From: Vibrio mangrovi
GTDB lineage: Bacteria > Pseudomonadota > Gammaproteobacteria > Enterobacterales > Vibrionaceae
DNA length: 64,000 nucleotides
NCBI RefSeq assembly: GCF_024346955.1
Contig: NZ_AP024883.1
Location: forward strand, 372,001-436,000
Direction of reading: 5' to 3'
Numbering within the stretch: position 1 is the first letter of the stretch; each line of letters opens with the position of its first letter. Shown here piece after piece: positions 8,050-17,029 of the stretch. Under the pieces are notes generated by a model. It saw only the letters and a list, made by a program, of their open reading frames with translations, ran no database searches and was not told the DNA's origin. Both the position numbers and the translations under genes were made by a program.

Positions 8050-9465
8050 TCAGGTCAGAATCCATGATGCCGTATAGACAATGCTCAGTCCAATGATACC
8101 AATGAGAACACCGGTTTTTGCCATATCTTTGCTTTCAATTAAACCGGTCGAATAAGCCAATGAATTTGGTGGTGTCGATACCGGTAATATCATGCCAAGA
8201 GAGGCTGAAAATGCCACCACAACCAGAAGTCCCTGCAATCCTCCGATTTCCAGTAGACTGGTCATAGAGCTGCCGATGGCCGCAGCAATAGGCATCAGTA
8301 GGTTTGCTGTCGCGGTGTTGGACATAAAGTTTGCCATCACCCAGCACACCAGAGACAAAGAAATAACAACCGCCATCGGAGATAAGTTCTGATAATCGAT
8401 TGAATGAGCTAATGCTTTAGCCAGCCCGGTTTTTTCCAGACCGATTCCAATGGCGATCCCTCCGGCCACCAGCCAGAGTACATCCCAGTTGATCTGCTTG
8501 AGCTCATTTTTACCCATAATTCCGGTGAGAGTGAACACTGCCAACGGTATGATAGCTACAACATAGGTATTCATACCGTGTAAAGACGTCGTCATCCACA
8601 ACAGAATCGTGACTGCAAAAGTAATATAGACGGTCATGGCCCGCCATGTGGTTTTGAAACGGCCTTCGAGATTCAGCGTGAGATGACTTTGGGCTGACGG
8701 GAAAAATTTTTGCAGCAGAAACCATGCGATAGTCATCTGTACCAGAACAAAAGGTAGCCCCATCATCATCCAGGAGAAGAAGCTGATACTGTTATCTCCG
8801 GTCAGATATTGTAGTGCAATCGCATTTGGCGGTGTCCCGATAGGAGTGGCAATCCCACCTGTGTTGGCAGCAATCGGGATACAGAGTACCAGCGCTTTGA
8901 CTCCTTTATCCCCCGGCTGAGCTGACGCAACAATTGGCCCTAACAGAGCCAGCATCATGACGGTTGTAGCTGTATTGGACATAAACATTGAGAAACAGGC
9001 TGTGATGAGCATTAAACCCAGCATAATGAATTTCGGTTGCGTACCGAACGGCTTCAGAAGTACTCGTGCCAGATTGTTGTCCAGCTCGTATTTAGATGCT
9101 GCGATTGCCAGAGCAAATCCTCCCATGAACAAGATGATGATTGGAGAAGAAAAAGCGCTGAAAATATCTGTATAGGGAATGAGTTTTCCGAAAGTATGGC
9201 CTTCCGGAGGATTTCTGAACCAGTGTAACCCCTTATTTGAAATCATGATCAGTTCAAGTGTAATGATTAGTATTGAGGTTGCGAAAACAGGGACTGGTTC
9301 CAGAATCCACAATAGAGCAGCCAGCAGAAAAATAGCAAGGAGCCGGTGCTGGATCAGAGTCATCTCCGGGATCGGTATCGCATCAATCGGTACCCATAGC
9401 AGAATGAGAGGCGGAAGGAAACAGAAGAGTAATTTAGTCAGCTTCTTGATATCGATTGTTTTCAT
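8050..9465 (-). CDS. DASS/SLC13-family sodium-coupled anion (dicarboxylate or sulfate) symporter
   Basis: About 471 residues with many membrane segments. Two Ser-Asn-Thr motifs, the sodium and substrate loops of this family, are visible: FMSNTATTVMMLALLGP in the first half and FMSNTATANLLMP in the second. Each repeat also has a TPP loop (TPIGTPPNAIALQYL and LPVSTPPNSLAYSTG). These features match the family that includes the Vibrio cholerae dicarboxylate transporter VcINDY. Succinate-like dicarboxylates are a likely substrate, but sulfate cannot be excluded. A GTG at 9474 would add three residues; the ATG at 9465 is preferred. No partner genes are adjacent. Confidence 0.9.
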   Translation of the reverse strand: MKTIDIKKLTKLLFCFLPPLILLWVPIDAIPIPEMTLIQHRLLAIFLLAALLWILEPVPVFATSILIITLELIMISNKGLHWFRNPPEGHTFGKLIPYTDIFSAFSSPIIILFMGGFALAIAASKYELDNNLARVLLKPFGTQPKFIMLGLMLITACFSMFMSNTATTVMMLALLGPIVASAQPGDKGVKALVLCIPIAANTGGIATPIGTPPNAIALQYLTGDNSISFFSWMMMGLPFVLVQMTIAWFLLQKFFPSAQSHLTLNLEGRFKTTWRAMTVYITFAVTILLWMTTSLHGMNTYVVAIIPLAVFTLTGIMGKNELKQINWDVLWLVAGGIAIGIGLEKTGLAKALAHSIDYQNLSPMAVVISLSLVCWVMANFMSNTATANLLMPIAAAIGSSMTSLLEIGGLQGLLVVVAFSASLGMILPVSTPPNSLAYSTGLIESKDMAKTGVLIGIIGLSIVYTASWILT

Positions 9466-9644
9466 AAACGACACCCATAATTGGAATCTATATATTAGGA
9501 TAATTTATAGACGGGGCTCGGTCTTGGAGAGAGTTAATATTTTTGAGATTCAGTCTTTAAGGATGTGACCTGAGGTTCAAAATCATAGGAAATATATTTT
9601 GTAACAACAAATGGCAGGGGCTTGTGGGGCAAATATCGAAAGCA

Positions 9645-9677
9645 ATATACCCGGCTAACAGGATAAACCGGGTATAT
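9645..9677 (-). terminator. Possible terminator after psd
   Basis: A 10-bp inverted repeat, ATATACCCGG (9645-9654) with CCGGGTATAT (9668-9677), begins 15 bases beyond the psd stop. The T tract on the minus strand is poor (ATTGCTTT), so termination may be weak. It also marks the boundary to the transporter promoter region. Confidence 0.45.
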
Positions 9678-9691
9678 GTTTCAGATCGAAC

Positions 9692-10549
9692 TTACTTTCT
9701 GTGTGCGTATGCTCCACCCATTAAGGTTGGAAGTGTTACATCCATCGCATCATCAAAACGGATCTGATCTTTTGCAAATAAATTGATGACTGTCGAGCCG
9801 AGTTTAAAGCGTCCCATCTCCTGACCTTTTTTCAGCGTGATAGCCTTGTCTCCTTCTGATGGATAATCCCAGCGGTAAATGCTATTGCCACGCGGTGGCG
9901 TGACACAGCCTGCCCAGACACATTCAATACTGCCGACAATTGTTGCACCGACCAGAATTTGAGCCAAAGGTCCGAATGGTGTATCGAAAATACATACGAC
10001 TCTTTCATTTCTGGCAAACAGGTTAGGGACGTTTTCGGCAGTAAGAGGATTGACCGAAAACAGATCTCCCGGGATATAAATCATTTGCCGCAGAATACCA
10101 TCACAGGGCATATGAACCCGGTGATAATCACGCGGAGATAAATATAGTGTTGCAAATCCACCATCCGTAAACTGTTCCGCCAGTTCAGGATCGCCACCCA
10201 GCAGTTCCAATGCGGAATATGTATGTCCTTTTGCCTGAATCAGTTGGCCGTCCATGATTGGACCAAATTGACTGATACATGCGTCCGCAGGGAAGACTAA
10301 GACATCTTCTCCATCTACGATCGGTCTGGCTTCTGGTTTGAGCTCTCGGACGAAAAAGTCATTGAAAGTCTTAAAATAAGACGGATCCGTGTGAAAGGCT
10401 TCATGCATGTTGACCTGATAGTGTCTGATAAACCAGCGGATAACTGAAGTTGTCAGAACCCCGGCTTTTGCTGAAGCTAGTTTTCCCATCAGCCGTGTGA
10501 GCGCGTGCTGAGGTAACCAGTATTGTAATCCAATTTTAAATTTATCCAT
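9692..10549 (-). CDS. psd: Phosphatidylserine decarboxylase proenzyme
   Basis: Psd makes phosphatidylethanolamine from phosphatidylserine at the inner membrane. It cleaves itself at a Ser to form a pyruvoyl group. The self-cleavage motif LGST is visible near the C-terminus (GRFKLGSTVINLF). Other family segments seen are FNDFFVRELKPEARPI, YLSPRDYHRVHMP and CIFDTPFGPLAQILVGA. An upstream ATG at 10576 would add nine residues, but the sequence from MDKFKIGLQYWLPQHALTRL matches the usual Vibrio Psd start. Neither ATG has a strong ribosome-binding site. Immediately upstream is rsgA, the usual neighbour. Confidence 0.96.
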   Translation of the reverse strand: MDKFKIGLQYWLPQHALTRLMGKLASAKAGVLTTSVIRWFIRHYQVNMHEAFHTDPSYFKTFNDFFVRELKPEARPIVDGEDVLVFPADACISQFGPIMDGQLIQAKGHTYSALELLGGDPELAEQFTDGGFATLYLSPRDYHRVHMPCDGILRQMIYIPGDLFSVNPLTAENVPNLFARNERVVCIFDTPFGPLAQILVGATIVGSIECVWAGCVTPPRGNSIYRWDYPSEGDKAITLKKGQEMGRFKLGSTVINLFAKDQIRFDDAMDVTLPTLMGGAYAHRK

Positions 10550-10633
10550 GATCTTATCCAGTCTCAGAGACTTCATATCAATTAAACCGCGGGATGTTAC
10601 TGAATATCCATAAGGATGTCAGCAATAACGATC

Positions 10634-11710
10634 TCACAAGTCTGCTTTTTTATTGCGTGAATACTGCCGGTTTGCCTTATGTTCGGTCATGCTTTCAAGA
10701 ATACGATGATAGTTTTCATATCGGATTTCGCTGATATCTCCGCTGTTTACCGCTTCACGAATAATACATCCGGGGTCATCATCATGTTTGCAATCCCGGA
10801 ATTTACATCCACCTAAATAGGGACGAAATTCGACATAAGCCTGAGTAATTTCTTCCGCTGTCAGATGCCATAGACCAAATTCTCTGACTCCGGGAGAATC
10901 AATCAGATCTCCACCTGTCGGAATATGATAAAGCCGTGCTGCAGTGGTTGTGTGCTGCCCAAGTCCTGAATTTTCAGAAACCTCACCCTCTTCGATGACT
11001 TCAGTCAGATCCGGCAAGATGGCATTGACCAGGCTGGATTTTCCGACTCCGGACTGACCGACAAATACATTGATCTTATCTTGCAGAAAGGATTCGAGTT
11101 GCTCGATACCTTCACCCGTTTTCCGGCTGACAAAAAGAGACGGATAGCCAAGATCTTTATAAATGTCCAGCCAGTTCCCGAATTCCTCTCTCTGTTCTGA
11201 GGACAACAGATCGATCTTGTTCAGGACCAGAAGTGGTTTGATCTTAAGTGTTTCTGCTACGATCAGGTACCGATCGATAATGTTTAATGACAATTCCGGC
11301 AGTACAGATGACACAATAATGATTTGATCAATATTGGCTGCAACAGGTTTGAGCCCATCATAATAGTCTGGCCGGGTCAGGATCGAATGTCTTGGTTCGA
11401 CTGCTTCAACAACGCCGGATATTCCCGCCATTGTCTCCAGTCCGCTGCGCCAGATCACCCGATCACCAGAGACAAGGGTCTCAATCCCCCGGCGCAGGTT
11501 GCACCGATGGATTTCCTGCGTATCCTGGTCTTCAATGTCAGCGTGTTGACCAAACCGGCTAATAACGAGTCCCTGCTTGGCTGAACCTAGCATGGATTCA
11601 TCCCATTCCGGCGCTATATCTTGTTTTAAGCGCTTGGTTTGGTTATGGCGAACACGGCGGACCTGGCCTTTGGTTAACTTTTTCCTTTTTCCCACAATTG
11701 TTACTTTCAC
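10634..11710 (-). CDS. rsgA: Ribosome small-subunit biogenesis GTPase RsgA
   Basis: RsgA is a circularly permuted GTPase that helps 30S subunit maturation. The order of GTP motifs is permuted: NKIDLL (G4) precedes the P-loop GQSGVGKSSLVN (G1), then DSPGVREFGLW (G3). An OB-fold precedes the G domain, and a C-terminal zinc knuckle follows (GCKFRDCKHDDDPGC). The start is GTG at 11710; a second in-frame GTG at 11695 gives a length closer to related proteins, and no ribosome-binding site decides between them. The gene is followed by psd and is divergent from orn, the common gamma-proteobacterial arrangement. Confidence 0.95.
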   Translation of the reverse strand: MKVTIVGKRKKLTKGQVRRVRHNQTKRLKQDIAPEWDESMLGSAKQGLVISRFGQHADIEDQDTQEIHRCNLRRGIETLVSGDRVIWRSGLETMAGISGVVEAVEPRHSILTRPDYYDGLKPVAANIDQIIIVSSVLPELSLNIIDRYLIVAETLKIKPLLVLNKIDLLSSEQREEFGNWLDIYKDLGYPSLFVSRKTGEGIEQLESFLQDKINVFVGQSGVGKSSLVNAILPDLTEVIEEGEVSENSGLGQHTTTAARLYHIPTGGDLIDSPGVREFGLWHLTAEEITQAYVEFRPYLGGCKFRDCKHDDDPGCIIREAVNSGDISEIRYENYHRILESMTEHKANRQYSRNKKADL

Positions 11711-11835
11711 TGTGTTAAAGCGAAGATGTATGAACCTCTGATATGACTGACAGAGTCCGTTGGTTCAAACTATCTCACCGGGTATAATTTGGGTATAGTA
11801 CCTTTTTTATTATCAAACCTATACAGGTAAGTGTA

Positions 11836-12381
11836 ATGGCTTTAAATGATCAAAATCTGATTTGGATTGATTTAGAGATGACAGGTCTCGATCCGGAAGT
11901 GCACAAGATTATTGAAATCGCCACAATTGTGACAGATAGTGAACTGAATATTTTGGCTGAAGGCCCGGTGCTTGCTGTCCATCAACCAGAAAATGAGTTG
12001 GCAAAAATGGACGAATGGTGTGTGACAACGCATACCAAAAGTGGCTTGGTTGAACGGGTTCGGCAAAGTCAGGTTACCGAAGAGGATGCGGTCCGGCTGA
12101 CCATACAGTTTTTAGAACAGTGGGTGCCGAAGGGGGAATCCCCGATATGTGGAAATAGTATCGGTCAGGATCGCCGTTTTCTGGTGAAGTATATGCCTGA
12201 ACTGGAAGATTATTTCCATTATCGTTACCTGGATGTCAGTACCCTGAAAGAACTGACAAAACGCTGGAAGCCTGAAATCTTAGATGGATTCCAAAAACAG
12301 GGAAGCCATCAGGCTCTGGATGATATCCGGGAATCGATTGCTGAACTTCAATACTACCGAAAGACAATATTGACGATTTGA
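11836..12381 (+). CDS. orn: Oligoribonuclease
   Basis: A 181-residue 3'-5' exoribonuclease that degrades 2-5 nucleotide RNAs, including pGpG from cyclic-di-GMP breakdown. DEDDh motifs are seen: IDLEMTGLD (Exo I, Asp12 and Glu14), NSIGQDRRFL (Exo II) and HQALDDIRESI (Exo III His and Asp). The length is exact for the family. It is divergent from rsgA and lies upstream of the tRNA array. Confidence 0.97.
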   Translation: MALNDQNLIWIDLEMTGLDPEVHKIIEIATIVTDSELNILAEGPVLAVHQPENELAKMDEWCVTTHTKSGLVERVRQSQVTEEDAVRLTIQFLEQWVPKGESPICGNSIGQDRRFLVKYMPELEDYFHYRYLDVSTLKELTKRWKPEILDGFQKQGSHQALDDIRESIAELQYYRKTILTI

Positions 12382-12463
12382 ATGCTTTTAAAGCGGGTAT
12401 GATTCAGGATTGGTTGCTTTTTCCGCAATCTGAAAAAAAACTCAATTTTTTTAGATGAAAAGC

Positions 12464-12491
12464 TTGCATCAGAAAAAAATGCTCTTATAAT
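12464..12491 (+). promoter_or_regulatory. Promoter of the tRNA array
   Basis: TTGCAT (12464-12469) and a perfect TATAAT (12486-12491) are separated by 16 bases and followed by a GC-rich discriminator (TCGCAGCCC). That is typical of growth-rate and stringent-controlled stable RNA promoters. The first tRNA starts 34 bases after the -10 box. Confidence 0.8.
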
Positions 12492-12525
12492 TCGCAGCCC
12501 TAAACGACGTAAAGCGTTGTTTTAC

Positions 12526-12601
12526 GCGACACTAGCTCAGTTGGTAGAGCGCAACCTTGCCAAGGTTGAGGTCACGGGTTCGAACCCCGTGTGTCGCTCC
12601 A
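12526..12601 (+). tRNA. tRNA-Gly (GCC), copy 1
   Basis: A complete 76-base cloverleaf with acceptor GCGACAC/GTGTCGC, anticodon stem CAACCTTGCCAAGGTTG with GCC anticodon, T loop GGTTCGAACC and an encoded CCA. The mature sequence is identical to the other two Gly copies in this array. Confidence 0.98.
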
Positions 12602-12634
12602 AAATTTATCATTATTGAATAATGATAGTATGGA

Positions 12635-12711
<77 letters not shown>

Positions 12712-12731
12712 ATTCACTTAGTCAGTGATAT

Positions 12732-12807
12732 GCGACACTAGCTCAGTTGGTAGAGCGCAACCTTGCCAAGGTTGAGGTCACGGGTTCGAACCCCGTGTGT
12801 CGCTCCA
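12732..12807 (+). tRNA. tRNA-Gly (GCC), copy 2
   Basis: Sequence identical to copy 1, starting exactly 206 bases after it, with GCC anticodon and encoded CCA. Confidence 0.98.
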
Positions 12808-12843
12808 GAGTTTATATTATCACACAAGTGGTAATATCACGGA

Positions 12844-12920
<77 letters not shown>

Positions 12921-12937
12921 ATAATTTAGTAAGTCGT

Positions 12938-13013
12938 GCGACACTAGCTCAGTTGGTAGAGCGCAACCTTGCCAAGGTTGAGGTCACGGGTTCGAACCCC
13001 GTGTGTCGCTCCA
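12938..13013 (+). tRNA. tRNA-Gly (GCC), copy 3
   Basis: Identical to the other Gly copies and again exactly 206 bases downstream of the previous one. It is the last gene of the array. No convincing T-tailed hairpin follows; a weak TGACA/TGTCA stem near 13021-13039 is the only structure. Confidence 0.98.
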
Positions 13014-13532
13014 GTTCTGTTGACACTTGACTGCTGTCACTGCTCTTTCTTCATGCTGTGAAGCATAATCTCCTTACAATGATGTCCAGCCAAACAGGTA
13101 TTTCAGATACTGCTGTTTTATCTATTCTGTGCACTGAAAACCCCTGATGAAATCAGTGTTGCACATATGATCTCTGATTTTCGTTAACAGACTTATCCAC
13201 AATTTATATGCTGTGGATAATTCGGTGGGTAATCTGTTTCTGGTTATACAGAAAAGTGTATTAGCAAAAGATCTTGTAAAATAACAGAGTTGCAGCGTGA
13301 TATGCTTTGTTTATCTAACTGTATGTTTTGTATTGTTTTTCTTTGTTTTTAAGGAAAGTTGTTGACATTTTGGATTGATCTTTCCTTCTTAATGCATTGA
13401 TCCTTGTCATATCTTTGTAATGTGGTTAACTTTTCCGGTTGCAAACAAAAAATGTAAGTGTGAAAGTTTTTTCCACATTAAAATATTTGGGGTTAATGTC
13501 AAAATAAGCCATAGTTTTATGAGCTTGCATGC
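13014..13532. other. Non-coding gap with DnaA boxes and an IHF-like site (datA-like)
   Basis: This 519-base AT-rich gap has no credible gene. It holds three matches to the DnaA-box consensus TTWTNCACA: TTATCCACA at 13193-13201, its exact inverse TGTGGATAA at 13212-13220, and TTTTCCACA at 13469-13477. One-mismatch boxes lie at 13157-13165, 13244-13252 and 13423-13431 region. An IHF-like site (GATCAATGCATTA on the minus strand, 13390-13402) fits WATCAANNNNTTR except at its first base, and it lies between the boxes. Several GATC sites are present. In E. coli the DnaA-inactivating locus datA, with DnaA boxes around an IHF site, lies between the Gly tRNA genes and queG. The position here is the same. 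That this gap has the same role is inference. Confidence 0.55.
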
Positions 13533-14645
13533 TTAAGAATCTCTGGGAAGTCCCTTCTGAATAATACGAATCAGTCGGTCGTGTTTTCTGTCTTTTTCAG
13601 CCGGGGAGTTCCGCTGCTGTTCCAGTGCCCATCGAATATGTACATCAAGTAATTCTGTCTCTCCCAAGCGCTTTTCTAAGGCTAGCACAATATTTTTAGA
13701 GTAGGGGGCATTTCCCATGGCAATCGCAATATTTCTTAGCCATTGCTGGTGGCCGATACGTCGAATTGCAGAACCTTCCGTATTTTGTAAGAAAGTTTCT
13801 TCCTTCCATGAAAATAGTTCGATCAGATCCGGGTGAGAAAAAACATTTCTACGATGAAAATCCGGCTGGTTAGTCAGAGAAGAAAATCGGTTCCAGGGAC
13901 AAACCAACTGGCAATCATCGCATCCATATATACGGTTCCCCATTGCTTTACGGAACTCTTCGGGGATCACTCCGGAATATTCAATGGTGAGGTAGGAGAT
14001 GCACCGTCTGGCATCGACAACACCGTCAGCAATAATAGCTCCGGTGGGACAGGAAGTGATACATGCACTGCAACTCCCACACTGGTTCTGGCTGGGTTGA
14101 TCGACTGGTAGAGGAATATCGATCAGTAACTCGCCTAAAAAAAACCATGAACCGGCTTCTTTATCCAGAATCAACGAATGCTTACCTGTCCAGCCTAGCC
14201 CGGATTTTTGAGCAAGAGGGCGTTCCAGAATTGGAGCTGAGTCAACAAAAGGACGGTCATTAAGCTCCCCGGTTTCTTGTCTGATTTTGTCTCCCAGCTT
14301 TTTCAACTGCTTTCTGAGCAGTTTGTGATAATCGCGTCCTAACGCGTATCGACTGATATAAGCATGTGTGGGTGTATTCAGATTTCCGGCAAAAAGGGCC
14401 AGTGGTGGTAGGTAATTCATCCGGACACTAATAACTCGAACTGTTCCCGGATGAAGTTCATGAGGTCTGGCTCTTAACATGCCGTGACGAGCCATCCAGT
14501 CCATGTCGCCATGGTACCCTGCATTTAACCAACGCTGGAGTTCAGCCTCATGCTCAGTGAGATCAACATCACAGATACCGACTTTTTCAAATCCGAGCTC
14601 TTGAGCCCAGATCTTTATTTTGTCTGCCAATGCCTGATAGTCCAT
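13533..14645 (-). CDS. queG: Epoxyqueuosine reductase
   Basis: QueG is a cobalamin and iron-sulfur enzyme that makes the last step to queuosine in tRNA. The 370-residue protein carries the two-cluster ferredoxin region: CGSCSACITSCPTGAI, then CISYLTIEYSG, and GCDDCQLVCPWN. The upstream FVDSAPILERPLAQKSGLGW segment is characteristic of QueG. A HEAT-like tail follows. It is divergent from tsaE. In E. coli an nnr gene follows queG before tsaE; none is seen in the 200-base gap here. Confidence 0.96.
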   Translation of the reverse strand: MDYQALADKIKIWAQELGFEKVGICDVDLTEHEAELQRWLNAGYHGDMDWMARHGMLRARPHELHPGTVRVISVRMNYLPPLALFAGNLNTPTHAYISRYALGRDYHKLLRKQLKKLGDKIRQETGELNDRPFVDSAPILERPLAQKSGLGWTGKHSLILDKEAGSWFFLGELLIDIPLPVDQPSQNQCGSCSACITSCPTGAIIADGVVDARRCISYLTIEYSGVIPEEFRKAMGNRIYGCDDCQLVCPWNRFSSLTNQPDFHRRNVFSHPDLIELFSWKEETFLQNTEGSAIRRIGHQQWLRNIAIAMGNAPYSKNIVLALEKRLGETELLDVHIRWALEQQRNSPAEKDRKHDRLIRIIQKGLPRDS

Positions 14646-14845
14646 GGTGCTTACTCGGTAAAATGGGGCCGGGATCTTAACGGATCCATATGATCAGATC
14701 CAGTGAGTGATGTTTGATATAATTATCAATGATCCGGAGATATTTTTTCGAATCCCTTACAGAAGAACACTTGTCTCTTGATTCAAACCCAGTTTACTAT
14801 CTGAATCCCTTTCATTGAATTTATTGGTTATTAGAGACAGGATAG

Positions 14846-15307
14846 ATGAAGACGAAAACACTTTTATTAAAAGATGAGACTGAAACCGTGAAACTGGGAG
14901 GTCTTCTTGCTTCTATGTGTTCTCGTCAGACAACTTTCTATTTACACGGTGATTTAGGGGCAGGGAAAACAACCTTGAGTCGTGGATTCATTCAGGCTTT
15001 AGGCCACCAGGGCAATGTGAAAAGTCCGACTTACACTTTGGTTGAACCCTATCAGCTGGAACAATGGCAAGTTTATCACTTTGATCTCTATCGGTTGGCG
15101 GATCCTGAAGAACTGGAATTTATGGGGATCCGGGATTATTTTTCTCCGGATGCGATATGTCTGGTTGAATGGCCGGAAAAAGGAGCTGGTTTGCTACCTC
15201 CGGCTGATATAGAGATAGATATTCGCTATGATGGAGATAGAAGAGTTGTGGTGCTGTCTGCAAGCAGTGAATATGGACGAACGTTACTGAGTCAGTTGGA
15301 GTTATGA
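14846..15307 (+). CDS. tsaE: tRNA threonylcarbamoyladenosine synthesis ATPase TsaE
   Basis: A 153-residue ATPase that works with TsaB and TsaD to put t6A on tRNAs. A Walker A motif is visible (GDLGAGKTTLSRGF), followed by SPTYTLVEPY and the Walker B-like HFDLYRL, with the late LVEWPEKG motif. The stop codon overlaps the amiB start (ATGA), so the two are translationally coupled, as in E. coli and other Vibrio. Confidence 0.97.
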   Translation: MKTKTLLLKDETETVKLGGLLASMCSRQTTFYLHGDLGAGKTTLSRGFIQALGHQGNVKSPTYTLVEPYQLEQWQVYHFDLYRLADPEELEFMGIRDYFSPDAICLVEWPEKGAGLLPPADIEIDIRYDGDRRVVVLSASSEYGRTLLSQLEL

Positions 15308-17025
15308 GAAACGTTAAGTACCTTTATTCCTTTATTTGTTATTTTTTTCTGTGTTTCACTGTCTTTTCGGTAAGTCAGTTTGCTCAGGCTAATTCACTCA
15401 AGGGTATTCGAGTCTGGCCTTCTCCGGATGAAACCCGTGTTGTTATCGATCTGGGAGAAGAAGCGCACTACAGCTATTTTACATTGAGCCACCCGAGTCG
15501 GCTGGTTGTTGACCTGTTGGATACCCGGATGCAAACCAAGCTTCCATTCTCTGTCAGTGATAGTGTCGTATTGAAAAAAATCAGAAAAAGTTCACCTCCC
15601 AAACAGGGAACCTTTCGCCTGGTATTCGAACTGAAGAAGAAAGTCTCTCCCCAGATCTTCAAACTGGCCCCAACCCCAAAACAGGAATATGGGCACCGCC
15701 TTGTCATTGATTTACCTCATGAGGAAAACTCCTCAGATTCGGCCTCTTCATCTCAGTCGACTCAGGTTGCTAAAGATGCTTCCCAATACCGGGGAAACGC
15801 CGATATCGTGGTAGCGATTGATGCCGGTCATGGTGGTGAGGATCCGGGCTCTATCGGGCCGAAGGGGAAATATGAGAAAAATACCACACTAAGTGTTGCG
15901 AAAAAGCTGGCAGCTCAGCTTAATGCTGTTCCGGGCATCAAAGCGGTACTGACCCGGAAAGGTGATTATTTTGTCAACCTGAACCGTCGTTCAGAAATTG
16001 CCAGAAAGAATAAAGCTCATCTGTTGATTTCGATTCACGCTGACGCATTTACCTCTCCGCAGCCCAGAGGGGCTTCTGTCTTCGTTCTGAATACTCGCCG
16101 GGCAAATACTGAAATAGCAAAATGGGTGGAAGATCATGAACGGCAGTCTGAATTGCTTGGTGGCGCCGGGCAGGTTTTGGCGAAGAGAAGTAATGATAAG
16201 AATATCAGTCAAACCTTGCTGGATTTACAGTTCAGCCATTCTCAGAAAGAAGGTTATAAGGTTGCCAAAGATATTCTGGAAGAACTGGGTAAAGTTGCCC
16301 GGTTACATAAAAGAGCTCCGGTCAATGCAAGCCTGGCGGTTCTGAAATCTCCGGATATTCCATCGGTTCTTATCGAAACCGGGTTTATATCGAACCCGAC
16401 GGAAGAACGCTTACTGTTTCAGAGCAGCCATCAGAACAAGCTTTCATCTGCGATAGCGAAAGCCGTGGTGAACTACTTTGAGGATACACCTCCGGAAGGA
16501 ACGCTGTTTGCCAGCCGTAAAAAAGCGAAAAAACACGTTGTCCAGTCCGGTGAATCTCTGTCTGTAATTGCTCAGAGATACGGCGTGAGCGTGAGTACAT
16601 TACGGAGTGAAAATCATCTGAAGTCGTCGGCATTAGCTGTCGGGCAGGTATTAGTGATACCAAGCAGTCACACAAGTCCGATTTCAGTACCGGAAATTAA
16701 GAACCCGGTCGAGACTGAAGTGATTACCCACACAGTAAAATCCGGTGAGTATCTCGGGCTGATTGCAGACAAATATAAAGTGAGTGTGGATGCAATACTT
16801 AAGGAGAACAGGCTCAGATCTTCCGTATTGAGTGTTGGACAGAAACTGAAAATTACAGTGAGCCTGAAAGATAAACCCCTGCGGAAACATCAGGTCAGGC
16901 GTGGTGAATACCTGAGTAAGATTGCGAGTGATTATGGTGTCAGCATTGAGAGCATTCGCCGGGTGAATCGACTGCGTTCTGATCAGTTAGCGATCAAACA
17001 GATACTCATTATTCCAAACAGATAA
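15304..17025 (+). CDS. amiB: N-acetylmuramoyl-L-alanine amidase AmiB with three LysM domains
   Basis: AmiB cleaves the peptide from the glycan at the division septum. A signal peptide occupies residues 1-30. An AMIN domain (about 32-140) should direct it to the septum. An Amidase_3 domain (about 168-395) has zinc-site segments AIDAGHGGEDPGSIG, LISIHADAF and IETGFISNPTE. Three LysM repeats follow, starting near 411, 475 and 529 (HVVQSGESLSVIAQRYG and similar). E. coli AmiB lacks LysM repeats, but Vibrio and related forms have them. Its activator EnvC is at 3939-5084. It sits in the tsaE-amiB-mutL-miaA run, with mutL only 4 bases later. Confidence 0.97.
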   Translation: MRNVKYLYSFICYFFLCFTVFSVSQFAQANSLKGIRVWPSPDETRVVIDLGEEAHYSYFTLSHPSRLVVDLLDTRMQTKLPFSVSDSVVLKKIRKSSPPKQGTFRLVFELKKKVSPQIFKLAPTPKQEYGHRLVIDLPHEENSSDSASSSQSTQVAKDASQYRGNADIVVAIDAGHGGEDPGSIGPKGKYEKNTTLSVAKKLAAQLNAVPGIKAVLTRKGDYFVNLNRRSEIARKNKAHLLISIHADAFTSPQPRGASVFVLNTRRANTEIAKWVEDHERQSELLGGAGQVLAKRSNDKNISQTLLDLQFSHSQKEGYKVAKDILEELGKVARLHKRAPVNASLAVLKSPDIPSVLIETGFISNPTEERLLFQSSHQNKLSSAIAKAVVNYFEDTPPEGTLFASRKKAKKHVVQSGESLSVIAQRYGVSVSTLRSENHLKSSALAVGQVLVIPSSHTSPISVPEIKNPVETEVITHTVKSGEYLGLIADKYKVSVDAILKENRLRSSVLSVGQKLKITVSLKDKPLRKHQVRRGEYLSKIASDYGVSIESIRRVNRLRSDQLAIKQILIIPNR

Positions 17026-17029
17026 CCCT

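Noticed and set aside
13014..13532. Chromosome origin (oriC)
   Set aside because: DnaA boxes and GATC sites are present, but the neighbours are orn, tRNAs and queG rather than origin genes; the datA-like reading fits the location better.
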